Below are positions 1 to 7,159 of a stretch of DNA of 20,443 nucleotides, one piece after another. A program made the translations under genes and the position numbers. Below the pieces are notes generated by a model. It did not search any database and was not told the origin of the DNA. It worked only from the letters and a program-made list of their open reading frames with translations. The stretch is from CAZYWA01 sp964650975 [NCBI: uncultured bacterium] (GTDB taxonomy: Bacteria; JADJOY01). Every line of letters begins with the position of its first letter. Position 1 is the stretch's first letter. Location: contig CAZYWA010000082.1 of assembly GCA_964650975.1 (NCBI GenBank), positions 1 through 20,443 on the forward strand, written 5' to 3'.

Positions 1-9
1 CCGATCTGA

Positions 10-921
10 GCGCACGGCGTCGAATGGCATCTTTCGCTACTGGATCGATCGGTCATCGCCGCTCGTGCGATCTGGTTCTACGCCGCGAAGCTCGCCTGGC
101 CCCATCCCCTGATCTTCGTCTATCCACGCTGGGACGTGAGCTTCGGGCACGGGTGGAATCCGCTCTGGCCGCTCGCGGTGGTTGCCCTGCTGGTGCTGCT
201 CTACTCGGCACGCCGGCGGATCGGCGCAGGGCCGCTCGCGCTGGCGGCGATCTTCTGCGTGACGCTCGGGCCGGCGCTCGGCTTCGTCGATTTCTATCCG
301 ATGAAATTCTCGTTCGTCGCCGACCACTTTCAGTACCTCGCGAGCGCCGCCCCGATCGCCGGTGCGGCCTGGCTGGTGGCTCGGTGGCGTGCGCGGCGGC
401 TCGCTCGCGGCGGCTCGAGCGTGGGCGGCGCGGAGATCGTGGCGGTCGCCGCGATCCTCGCGCTCTCCATGGCGACCTGGAGTCGGGCACACGTGTACCG
501 GGATGAGAGCACGCTCTGGCAGGACACCCTCGCCAAGAACCCGGATGCGTGGTTGGCGCACATCAACCTGGGCCTGATCGACATCAAAGAGGGACGGCCC
601 GACGCGGCCGAGCACCACTTCGAGGAAGCGGTGAGGCTCAAACCCGACGAGGCACTCGCGCATTCCGATCTCGGAGTGGTCCGTGCGTCACAGGGCCGCC
701 TCGATGAAGCGGTGGCCGAGGCCCGGCGCGCGATCGAGCTCGATCCGACCCTGCTCGACGCCCACTTCAACCTCGGGTACGCGCTCGAAAAGCAGGGGCA
801 CCTTCAAGACGCGGTCGATCAGTACATCGCCGTGGTCTCGGTCAAACCCAGTCATCGTCCGGCGGCCGCCCGACTCCGCGCGCTGCTCAACTGGAAGGCT
901 CAAGGGCCAAAGGCACCGTGA
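10..921 (+). pseudogene. C-terminal part of a multi-TM glycosyltransferase-like protein with TPR tail; 5' end missing or broken
   Basis: The reading frame is open from base 10 and closes with TGA at 919-921. The usual start-finding choice would be GTG at 136, but residues encoded before it (SLLDRSVIAARAIWFYAAK, then a YPRW motif) read as conserved family sequence, so the true gene begins further upstream. An in-frame TGA at 7-9 sits where that family sequence should continue, so there is either a frameshift at the window edge or a genuine truncation. Visible features are about four hydrophobic segments, the family signature FVADHFQYLAS near base 315, and then three to four TPR units (for example AHINLGLIDIKEGRPDAAEH and AHFNLGYALEKQGHLQDAV). 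Proteins of this build are inner-membrane GT-C-type enzymes with periplasmic TPR tails. The substrate cannot be told. Family assignment is good; intactness is unknown. Confidence 0.7.
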
Positions 922-960
922 TCCGGTCCATGGCTCCAGCCGGCGATCGCGCACCTGACC

Positions 961-1677
961 ATGAGCCCACGCGACAACCACGCGCAGCGCTGCGCCACGT
1001 GCAGGATGCACGCGACGCTCTGCATCTGCCCGCTGGTGCCGCGCCTCGAGACGCGCACCCGGGTCACGGTCCTCGTCCACCACCGGGAAGTGCGTAAGCC
1101 CAGCAACACCGGCCGCCTCGCCGCGCTCTGCCTCGAGCGCAGCACGCTCGAGATCGTCGGGCAGCGGCACCGTCTGATCGAGCCGCCGCGTATCGCCGAC
1201 GAGGTGCCGCTCTTGATGTTCCCCGACGACGATGCCGTGCCGATCACCCGGTATGCGTCGAGCGAGAAGCCGATCGCGCTCTTCGTGCCCGATGGCAGCT
1301 GGCACCAGGCGAAGAAGATGCGGCGCCGTGGACCTGGCCTCGGGGCGTTTCCGTGCGTGACCCTGCCCGATCTCGGTCGAACCGAGTATCGGCTGCGCGC
1401 CGAGTCCCGGGAGGGCGGTCTCGCGACGCTCGAAGCCATCGCGCGAGCGATCGGCATCCTGGAGGGTGACGCGGGTCCGGCGATCGAGGCCGCGATGCTC
1501 ACTGTCTTTCGAGTCATGGTGGAGCGGACCCTGTGGTTCCGCGGCAGGCTGCGGAACGATCAGGTCACGGGCGGGATTCCGCCCGCCGCGATCGCCGACG
1601 ACCCGCGCGGCGCGACCACCCGGCGGGCTGCGCTGGACCTCGACGGCGTCGGCACCGTCGACGAAGCGCCGACCTGA
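961..1677 (+). CDS. tapT: DTW-domain tRNA-uridine aminocarboxypropyltransferase
   Basis: This 238-residue protein belongs to the DTW family. Those enzymes transfer a 3-amino-3-carboxypropyl group from S-adenosylmethionine to uridine in the tRNA variable loop (acp3U47 in E. coli). At the N-terminus is the expected cysteine cluster C11-x2-C14-x6-C21-x-C23, probably a zinc site. It is followed by the HHREVRKPSNTGRLA block near residues 40-54. The name-giving D-x-T-W motif appears as D111-G-S-W114, with serine in place of threonine, followed by HQAKKM. The stretch YRLRAESREGGLATLEAIAR downstream is also typical. Length is normal for the family. The ATG at 961 starts just before the Cys cluster; no strong Shine-Dalgarno is visible. 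It lies 39 bp after the TPR gene and may be cotranscribed with it. The symbol is by family, not proven orthology. Confidence 0.88.
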   Translation: MSPRDNHAQRCATCRMHATLCICPLVPRLETRTRVTVLVHHREVRKPSNTGRLAALCLERSTLEIVGQRHRLIEPPRIADEVPLLMFPDDDAVPITRYASSEKPIALFVPDGSWHQAKKMRRRGPGLGAFPCVTLPDLGRTEYRLRAESREGGLATLEAIARAIGILEGDAGPAIEAAMLTVFRVMVERTLWFRGRLRNDQVTGGIPPAAIADDPRGATTRRAALDLDGVGTVDEAPT

Positions 1678-1781
1678 TCGGATCTGCAGGGTGACAACGA
1701 CGTGGGCTCGATGCAGAATCGACAGCCTCGTCGGGCACTAGGTAGACTCCGGACTCGCCGCGCCGCCGAGCCGTGTCGATC

Positions 1782-1844
1782 AACCCCATTCACTGAGTCC
1801 CGATCGCCGCCGAGAAGGCACGCGATGGCCTGAACCCCGTTCAC
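1782..1844. repeat. Direct repeat AACCCC(A/G)TTCAC upstream of the peroxiredoxin gene
   Basis: Two 12-bp copies differing by one base lie at 1782-1793 and 1833-1844, 51 bp apart start to start, in the leader of the peroxiredoxin gene. They could be a paired regulator site or the trace of a small duplication. No named regulator's consensus is recognised. Confidence 0.4.
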
Positions 1845-1855
1845 CCAAGCCATGG

Positions 1856-1861
1856 AAGGAG
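1856..1861 (+). promoter_or_regulatory. Ribosome binding site that fixes the peroxiredoxin start
   Basis: AAGGAG lies 8 bases before the ATG at 1870. This is near-ideal spacing and decides against the upstream in-frame ATG at 1852, which would begin inside the Shine-Dalgarno region and add a non-homologous six-residue leader. Confidence 0.85.
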
Positions 1862-1869
1862 CCAACACC

Positions 1870-2529
1870 ATGTCTCTTCGCATCAACGACACCGCACCGA
1901 ACTTCACCGCCAAGACCACCCAGGGCACGATCAACTTCCACGAGTGGATCGGTGATGGATGGGCCGTGCTCTTCTCCCATCCGAAGGACTTCACCCCGGT
2001 CTGCACCACCGAGCTCGGTTACATGGCGAAGATCGAGCCGGAGTTCACCAAGCGCAACACCAAGCTCATCGGGCTCTCGGTCGATCCGGTCGGCAACCAC
2101 GAGAAGTGGGCGAAGGACATCGAGGAGACCCAGGGTGCGGCGGTGAAGTACCCCATGATCGGCGACGACGATCTCGCGGTCGCGAAGCTCTACAACATGC
2201 TGCCCGCCGAGGAGCCCGGCACCTCCGAGGGCCGCACGGCCGCCACCAACGCGACGGTGCGCACCGTGTTCGTGGTCGGACCCGACAAGAAGATCAAGAT
2301 GATGCTCACGTACCCGATGACCACCGGGCGGAACTTCGACGAGATCCTGCGCGTGATCGACTCGATCCAGCTCACCGCGAAGCACAAGGTCGCGACACCG
2401 GTGAACTGGAAGAACGGCGAGGACGTGATCATCGTGCCGGCCGTCTCCGACGACGACGCGAAGAAGACGTATCCGGAGGGCTGGAAGACCGTGAAGCCCT
2501 ACCTCCGGGTCGTCAAGCAGCCGCGCTGA
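1870..2529 (+). CDS. 1-Cys peroxiredoxin (Prx6-type)
   Basis: This cytosolic thiol peroxidase of 219 residues reduces hydrogen peroxide and organic or lipid hydroperoxides. The thioredoxin-fold N-terminal part carries the peroxidatic motif P43-V-C45-T-T-E, preceded by FSHPKDFTP. I see no second cysteine in the protein, which points to the 1-Cys Prx6 group, resolved by an external thiol. GLSVDPVGNHEKW and YPMIGDDDLAVAKLYNM are Prx6-typical blocks. The C-terminal extension from about residue 165 (VATPVNWKNGEDVIIVPAVS, ending in WKTVKPYLRVVKQPR) is the dimerisation arm of this subgroup. The start at 1870 is set by a strong ribosome binding site. The gene has its own terminator downstream and a roughly 190-bp leader, so it is likely a single-gene transcript. 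Confidence 0.95.
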   Translation: MSLRINDTAPNFTAKTTQGTINFHEWIGDGWAVLFSHPKDFTPVCTTELGYMAKIEPEFTKRNTKLIGLSVDPVGNHEKWAKDIEETQGAAVKYPMIGDDDLAVAKLYNMLPAEEPGTSEGRTAATNATVRTVFVVGPDKKIKMMLTYPMTTGRNFDEILRVIDSIQLTAKHKVATPVNWKNGEDVIIVPAVSDDDAKKTYPEGWKTVKPYLRVVKQPR

Positions 2530-2598
2530 ACGGCGCGAGCAACGCGATCCCCAGGCTTCGCCGGGCCTCGTCGGAAGGAGGCGCGGCGGAGCGTCCAA

Positions 2599-2633
2599 GG
2601 CCATCGGACCCGCTCCGGTGGCCGATTTTCTTT
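2599..2633 (+). terminator. Rho-independent terminator after the peroxiredoxin gene
   Basis: A 10-bp stem (arms 2599-2608 and 2614-2623, one G-T wobble) with a 5-base loop is followed directly by a T-rich run, GATTTTCTTT. It sits 70 bp after the peroxiredoxin stop. The longest possible start of the next gene (GTG 2618) falls inside this stem, which argues for the later start at 2768. Confidence 0.8.
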
Positions 2634-2686
2634 CCGGCATTCCGGGTCGTGGGCCCTTTCGACGCCACGGCCGGCCGCGCGGCGCG

Positions 2687-2725
2687 GCCCTCCAAACGGC
2701 GGTGAAGCGCGCCGTCGTGGAGGGC
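2687..2725. repeat. Long inverted repeat (hairpin) in the leader of the lipoprotein gene
   Basis: GCCCTCCA at 2687-2694 pairs with TGGAGGGC at 2718-2725. Inside that, ACGGCG at 2696-2701 pairs with CGCCGT at 2710-2715, with a small asymmetric bulge between the stems and an 8-base loop. No T-run follows, so it is not a classic terminator. It ends about 40 bp before the proposed GTG start and could be an mRNA leader structure or an operator. Confidence 0.55.
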
Positions 2726-2767
2726 GCCGCTTGCGCGGTCGGGGCGAATCGAGGGAACGTCGCGGCC

Positions 2768-5437
2768 GTGACGAGGTGGTCGGGACGCCGGCTGGCGCGC
2801 GGAATCGGGCGCTGCGTTGCCGCGAAGACGGCTTCGTTCGCCGTGCTCACGGTGTGTCTTGCGCTCGGCTGCGGAGGCGCGAACGGCACGACCGACCCAA
2901 GCGCGGGCGGCCCGCCGGTCGCGAGGCTCCACGTGCCGGAGGTCGCCTCGTCCGGTGTCGCGGTCGGGGTGAGTGCGCTCGCGTCGAGCGGCGCCATCGA
3001 GCGCTATCGCTTCGACTTCGGCGACGGCTCGAGCCAGACCTCGCGCGGTAACGGATACGCGTTGCACGCCTTCCGCGCTCCAGGCCACTACACCGTGCGC
3101 GTGACCGTGAGTGGTTCGGCTGGGAGCGCATCCGCCGAGAGCGACGTGCAGGTGGGAGGCGCGTCAGGCCCGGTGGCGCGCTTCGACCTTCCCGCCGACC
3201 GCGCGCGTCCGTCGTGGGGCGAGGTCCCGTGGCCGAGCGATCTCTACCGCGACGAAGACGGCTACCTGGCGGTCGACGGAGTGAACGTCGCCAACGCGGT
3301 CGCGAAGCGCGTCGTCGAGACGGGGCTCGACCAGCTTCAGGGATTCGGCACCACCGCGTCGGCCTACGTGTGGCTCGACGGGGACCTCGACCCGCGCGCG
3401 CTCCCCGCGAGCCCGGAGGAGACCGTCGCGCCCGGGAGCGCCGTCGTCCTGATCGACGCCGATCCGGCCTCGCCCCACTATCGCGAGCGCGTTCCCGTGG
3501 TGGTGGGCTGGGACACACTCGATCGCCGGCTCTCCGTGATGCCCGAGCCCGGCCTGCCGCTCAGGCCCAAGACCCGCTACGCGCTGGTCGTCCGCACCGA
3601 CCTTTGGGGCACGCGGGGCGACGCGCCGGCGGGGAGCATCACCGCGCCCGCGACCCTCGACGCCCTGCTGCGCGGCGGTACACCGGCGGTTCCGTGCGGA
3701 GCCAAGGCGAAAACCCTCACCGGCGAGCTGGCGGCGGCCCTCGCGGACGCGCCCGACTTCCCGTCCGGCGACCTGAGCGGCATCGCGGCCGCGAGCATCT
3801 TCACCACCCAGCCCATCGAAGACGACGTGCTCGAGATCCGGAACGCGCTCACGCGCGGCGATCCCGGAATTCCCGACCCGGCGCCGCGCTTCGATCCTGA
3901 ATTCGTCTTCGGTGCCGGCGGGCGCGCGAGCCTCGACGAGCTGCTCGGCGCCCAGCCCGAAGACAGCCCTGGCCTCGAGCCGCGCGCACACCAGCACATC
4001 GCCGCGATCGTCACCCGCGCCTGGTTCCAGGCACCCCGCTACCTCTCGCCCGATCCGCACTTCCTCGACCCCACGGGCGGCACGTTCGTGGTCGACCAGG
4101 GGAAGCCCGTGGTGCAGGGCACATGGGAGCTCCCGTTCAGCCTCGCTCTTCCCGCCACGCCGCCCGGCCCCGCCGGGTATCCCGTGGTGATCGCGCAGCA
4201 CGGCCTGGGCTCCGAGCGCTCGCAGGAGTTGATGGTCATCGCGAACACGCTCTGCGCCGAAGGCTTCGCGATCGCATCCATCGACGCGATCCAGCACGGC
4301 GACCGCCTCGACCTCACGAACATCTCGCCGCAGATGTACTCGCTGCTCGGTCCGGTCTTCGCGTCGCTCGGCTTCGACATCGCGCGGCTTCCGGTGGACG
4401 TGCGGCCCAACTACCCAGGCAGCACCCTCACCGGGCCCGACGGGTGGGCGGACGACGGAGACAGCGACGGCGCCCGCATCGGGCTCATCGACGGACTCAT
4501 CAACCTCACCGGCTTTCGCGACAACCTCCGCCAGAACATCGTGGACCACATGGCGTTCGCGCGGATGCTGCGAACTTTCGACACCGAGATCCCCGGTGTC
4601 GGCCGGGTGCGCTTCGATCCCGCGCAGACCTATTACTCGGGGACCAGCCTGGGCGGCGTGCTAGGCGCCAACTTCGTGGCCTTCGAGCCGACGCTGCGCG
4701 CCGCGAACCTGCACAGCGCGGGCGGAGCGCTGGGCGTCAACCTGCTCGTCAACTCGCCGGGGATCGGCGGGCTCGTCGAGCCGCTCCTCACCACCGTCTT
4801 CGGCGCGACACCCGAGACGCTCGAGAACGACTTCTCGCCGCTCGTGAACCTGGCGCAGACGATTCTCGAAGCGGGCGATCCGGTGAACGTGGCGAGCCAT
4901 GCGCTGCGCGAGCCGCTGGTCTACACGTCAGGACCCGCTGCGCCGCGCTCGGTGTTGTTGCTGGAGGCGATGTGGGACTGGCTGGTGCCCAACTCGTCGA
5001 CCGAGGCGCTGGCGCGCGCCTTCGGGCTCTCGCTGCTCGAGCCCTCCTACCGGGCAGTGCCGGGAGTTCCCTCGGGAGGCGCGCGGATCGAAGGGAACGC
5101 GAACGGCAAGACCGGCGTGCTCGCCCAGTACTCGCCCGCCGAGCACGGCACGATCTATTCGTCGTGGCAGGGGAACATCTCCCAGGAGATGGGATTTCCC
5201 TTCCCCACCGGCGATCGGTTCCGGCCACTCGCGCACGACTTCACGGTGCGACAGCCGGTCGAGGCCGCCATCGAGCAGGTCCGCGACTTCTTCGTGAGCG
5301 CACGCGACGGCGGCCCAGGCACGGTCGAGATGAAGCTCGGCTACGCGCCGGTCCACGACTACGACGACGACGGCTTCCTCGACGACGACGAGATCGCGGC
5401 CGGCACCGATCCCAGCGATCCCGGTTCCCATCCGTGA
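2768..5437 (+). CDS. Large secreted lipoprotein: PKD domain + alpha/beta-hydrolase (lipase-like) + Asp-rich calcium-type tail
   Basis: With the GTG start at 2768 the protein has 889 residues and begins with a basic stretch, a hydrophobic segment and the lipobox L-A-L-G-C35, so it should be lipidated and exported. The frame is open from 2618, but that start overlaps a terminator; GAGGGA precedes 2768. Residues about 50-130 form a PKD domain (RFDFGDGSSQTS and GHYTVRVTVSG). An Ig-like region resembling the N-terminal domain of bacterial virulence-factor lipases follows. The hydrolase core shows an oxyanion motif Q-H478-G, the nucleophile elbow G-T-S627-L-G-G, a candidate acid D737 (WDWLVPN) and a candidate histidine H793 (PAEHGT). 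The C-terminus (about 860-889) carries DYDDDGFLDDDE, a calcium-binding repeat of thrombospondin type-3 or dockerin style. Likely an extracellular ester or lipid hydrolase; substrate unknown. Triad residues are my assignment by position and motif. Confidence 0.8.
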   Translation: MTRWSGRRLARGIGRCVAAKTASFAVLTVCLALGCGGANGTTDPSAGGPPVARLHVPEVASSGVAVGVSALASSGAIERYRFDFGDGSSQTSRGNGYALHAFRAPGHYTVRVTVSGSAGSASAESDVQVGGASGPVARFDLPADRARPSWGEVPWPSDLYRDEDGYLAVDGVNVANAVAKRVVETGLDQLQGFGTTASAYVWLDGDLDPRALPASPEETVAPGSAVVLIDADPASPHYRERVPVVVGWDTLDRRLSVMPEPGLPLRPKTRYALVVRTDLWGTRGDAPAGSITAPATLDALLRGGTPAVPCGAKAKTLTGELAAALADAPDFPSGDLSGIAAASIFTTQPIEDDVLEIRNALTRGDPGIPDPAPRFDPEFVFGAGGRASLDELLGAQPEDSPGLEPRAHQHIAAIVTRAWFQAPRYLSPDPHFLDPTGGTFVVDQGKPVVQGTWELPFSLALPATPPGPAGYPVVIAQHGLGSERSQELMVIANTLCAEGFAIASIDAIQHGDRLDLTNISPQMYSLLGPVFASLGFDIARLPVDVRPNYPGSTLTGPDGWADDGDSDGARIGLIDGLINLTGFRDNLRQNIVDHMAFARMLRTFDTEIPGVGRVRFDPAQTYYSGTSLGGVLGANFVAFEPTLRAANLHSAGGALGVNLLVNSPGIGGLVEPLLTTVFGATPETLENDFSPLVNLAQTILEAGDPVNVASHALREPLVYTSGPAAPRSVLLLEAMWDWLVPNSSTEALARAFGLSLLEPSYRAVPGVPSGGARIEGNANGKTGVLAQYSPAEHGTIYSSWQGNISQEMGFPFPTGDRFRPLAHDFTVRQPVEAAIEQVRDFFVSARDGGPGTVEMKLGYAPVHDYDDDGFLDDDEIAAGTDPSDPGSHP

Positions 5438-5524
5438 GTGCGTGTCCGACTCCGGGTTCCTTGCCGTAGTCATCACGATGGCGGAACGTCTCGAACACCG
5501 CGCGACGGAAGCACGGAGTTGTCG

Positions 5525-6676
5525 ATGAGCTCGGCCCCCGCAATCGAGATGCTCCACACGGAGACCTTGGTGGTCGGCGCCGGCGCCGCTGGGCTGGCCA
5601 CGGCCGCGTGTCTCGGACGCTCGAAGCTCGAGCACCTCGTCCTCGAGCAGCACGACCAGGTAGCCCACGCCTGGCGCAACCACTACGAGCGCCTGCACCT
5701 GCACACCTCGAAGGGTCTCTCCGCCCTACCAGGTCTACCGTTCGGTCCCGACGTGCCTCGCTACCCGACTCGCGAGCAGGTCGTGAATTACCTGGAGCAA
5801 TACGCCGAGCACCACCGGATCCACCCGCGCTTCGGCGAGCGCGTCGCGCGCCTGCGACCGGTGGACGGAGGCTGGCTGACCGAGACTCAGACCAGGCACT
5901 ACCGATCCCGGAACGTGGTGATGGCCTCGGGCTACACCCGCGTACCGGTGGTGCCGACGTGGCCGGGGCAAAGCGAGTTCCGAGGCGAGTGCTTCCACAG
6001 CTCGAAGTACCGGACTGGCGCGCGCTATTCGGGCCAGCGCGTGCTGGTGGTCGGCTTCGGGAATTCGGGCGGTGAGATCGCGATCGACCTCCACGAGCAG
6101 GGCGCGCACCCGACGCTCGCGGTGCGGAGCCCCGTCAACGTGGTGCCACGCGACATGCTCGGGATTCCGATCCTCGCGGTGGGGATCGTGATGAGCAAGT
6201 TGCCCGCTCGTCTCGCCGACGCCCTGAGCGCACCGTTGGTCCGGGCGTTCGTCGGGGACATCCGTCCCCTCGGCCTCACGCCGCTCGCGTACGGACCGAA
6301 CCAGCAGATCCGCGGCGACGCCCGCATTCCGTTGCTCGACATCGGCACGATCGCTCTCGCGCGCCAGGGCAAGATCGCCATCCGGCCCGGAGTCGAGCGC
6401 TTCACCGAGGGTGGAGTGGTGTTCACGGACGGTCGCGAGGAGCCGTTCGACGCGGTGGTGCTCGCGACGGGCTACCGTCCGGCGCTCGAGGAGCTCGTCC
6501 AGGGAATCGAGTCCGTGGCCGACGACCGGGGCCGGCCGAAAGCAAGCGGGGCGCCGACGGCTCTCGGTGGGCTCTACTTCTGCGGCTTCCACGTCGCGCC
6601 GACCGGGATGCTGCGCGAGATCGGGATCGAGGCGCGGCGCATCGCCGAGGCCATCGCGGCATTTGACGCTCGTTGA
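5525..6676 (+). CDS. Flavin-containing monooxygenase (class B FMO / YUCCA-like)
   Basis: This 383-residue cytosolic FAD- and NADPH-dependent oxygenase should oxidise N, S or carbonyl groups on a small molecule. Motifs in order are the FAD-binding G18-A-G20-A-A-G23, the FMO fingerprint F152-x-G-x3-H-x3-Y162 (FRGECFHSSKY), the NADPH-binding G177-F-G179-N-S-G182, and the A-T-G-Y motif at 314-317. The start ATG at 5525 has GGAG six bases upstream; the open frame reaches back to the previous gene's stop but without homology. The length fits the short YUCCA/CzcO-like branch rather than long Baeyer-Villiger enzymes. It ends 24 bp before an ArsR-type repressor gene and lies upstream of an RND efflux operon, suggesting but not proving a shared substrate. 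Family is secure; the substrate is not known. Confidence 0.9.
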   Translation: MSSAPAIEMLHTETLVVGAGAAGLATAACLGRSKLEHLVLEQHDQVAHAWRNHYERLHLHTSKGLSALPGLPFGPDVPRYPTREQVVNYLEQYAEHHRIHPRFGERVARLRPVDGGWLTETQTRHYRSRNVVMASGYTRVPVVPTWPGQSEFRGECFHSSKYRTGARYSGQRVLVVGFGNSGGEIAIDLHEQGAHPTLAVRSPVNVVPRDMLGIPILAVGIVMSKLPARLADALSAPLVRAFVGDIRPLGLTPLAYGPNQQIRGDARIPLLDIGTIALARQGKIAIRPGVERFTEGGVVFTDGREEPFDAVVLATGYRPALEELVQGIESVADDRGRPKASGAPTALGGLYFCGFHVAPTGMLREIGIEARRIAEAIAAFDAR

Positions 6677-6701
6677 TTCGATAGTTAGAAATATTTCGAT
6701 A
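6677..6701. promoter_or_regulatory. AT-rich palindrome and repeats overlapping the arsR-type start codon; likely operator
   Basis: GAAATATTTC at 6688-6697 is a perfect 10-bp palindrome. TTCGATA occurs at 6677-6683 and again at 6695-6701, running into the ATG. This is a striking AT-rich island in GC-rich surroundings, exactly between the FMO stop and the repressor start. ArsR-family repressors bind AT-rich dyads at their own promoters, so autoregulation is the simplest reading. No Shine-Dalgarno is visible before ATG 6701, so translation may be leaderless or reinitiating. Confidence 0.55.
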
Positions 6702-7057
6702 TGCCAATGGGTGGGCTCGACGACGCCACGGTGGTCAAGGTGCTGAAGGCGCTCGCGCATCCCAAGCGCTTCGAGATGGTGCAGTCGATCGCGTCCGCGG
6801 GGGAGCTCTCGTGCGGCCAGATCGGCGAACGTTTTCCGGTCGCCCAGCCGACGATCTCCCACCACCTCAAGATCCTGGCGGACGCCGGCGTGCTGGTGGC
6901 GCGACGCTCGGCGCAGCACTGCTATCTGTCGGTGAACCACGAGCTGATCGACGCGGCGTCGAGCGTGTTGCCGGCTCGGCTGAGCGCGCGCGCCGCGGGC
7001 GGCGCCAAGCGTCCTCGCAAACCCGGCAAGGCGGCTCGAGCGGCCGGCCGGGGCTGA
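6701..7057 (+). CDS. ArsR-family winged-helix transcriptional repressor
   Basis: This 118-residue DNA-binding protein has the ArsR/SmtB layout. The N-terminal helix LKALAHPKRFEMVQSI is followed by the helix-turn-helix CGQIGERF then QPTISHHLKILADAGVL (about residues 38-65) and the beta-wing VARRSAQHCYLSV. The classic metal-binding ELCVCDL motif is absent (ELSCGQI is found instead). Only two cysteines, C38 and C74, are present, so a metal sensor of the ArsR type is not supported; a small-molecule or redox signal is possible. The C-terminal tail from about residue 95 is rich in Arg, Lys and Ala. The start is ATG 6701, with ATG 6707 as an alternative. It precedes the efflux genes and probably controls them and itself through the palindrome at its start. 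Confidence 0.9.
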   Translation: MPMGGLDDATVVKVLKALAHPKRFEMVQSIASAGELSCGQIGERFPVAQPTISHHLKILADAGVLVARRSAQHCYLSVNHELIDAASSVLPARLSARAAGGAKRPRKPGKAARAAGRG

Positions 7058-7159
7058 GCGGCAGGGTCTCGATCGGGCGCGCATCGCGGGCCGAAGCGGG
7101 TGTTCCGCTCGGATCGAGCGTGGCGCCTCGTGGGGCGGATGAACGTGGGAGCTCAGGAA

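Noticed and set aside
2618-2767. An upstream GTG start at 2618 for the lipoprotein gene
   Set aside because: It lies inside the peroxiredoxin terminator stem and would put about 50 Arg/Ala-rich residues ahead of a clear lipoprotein signal peptide.
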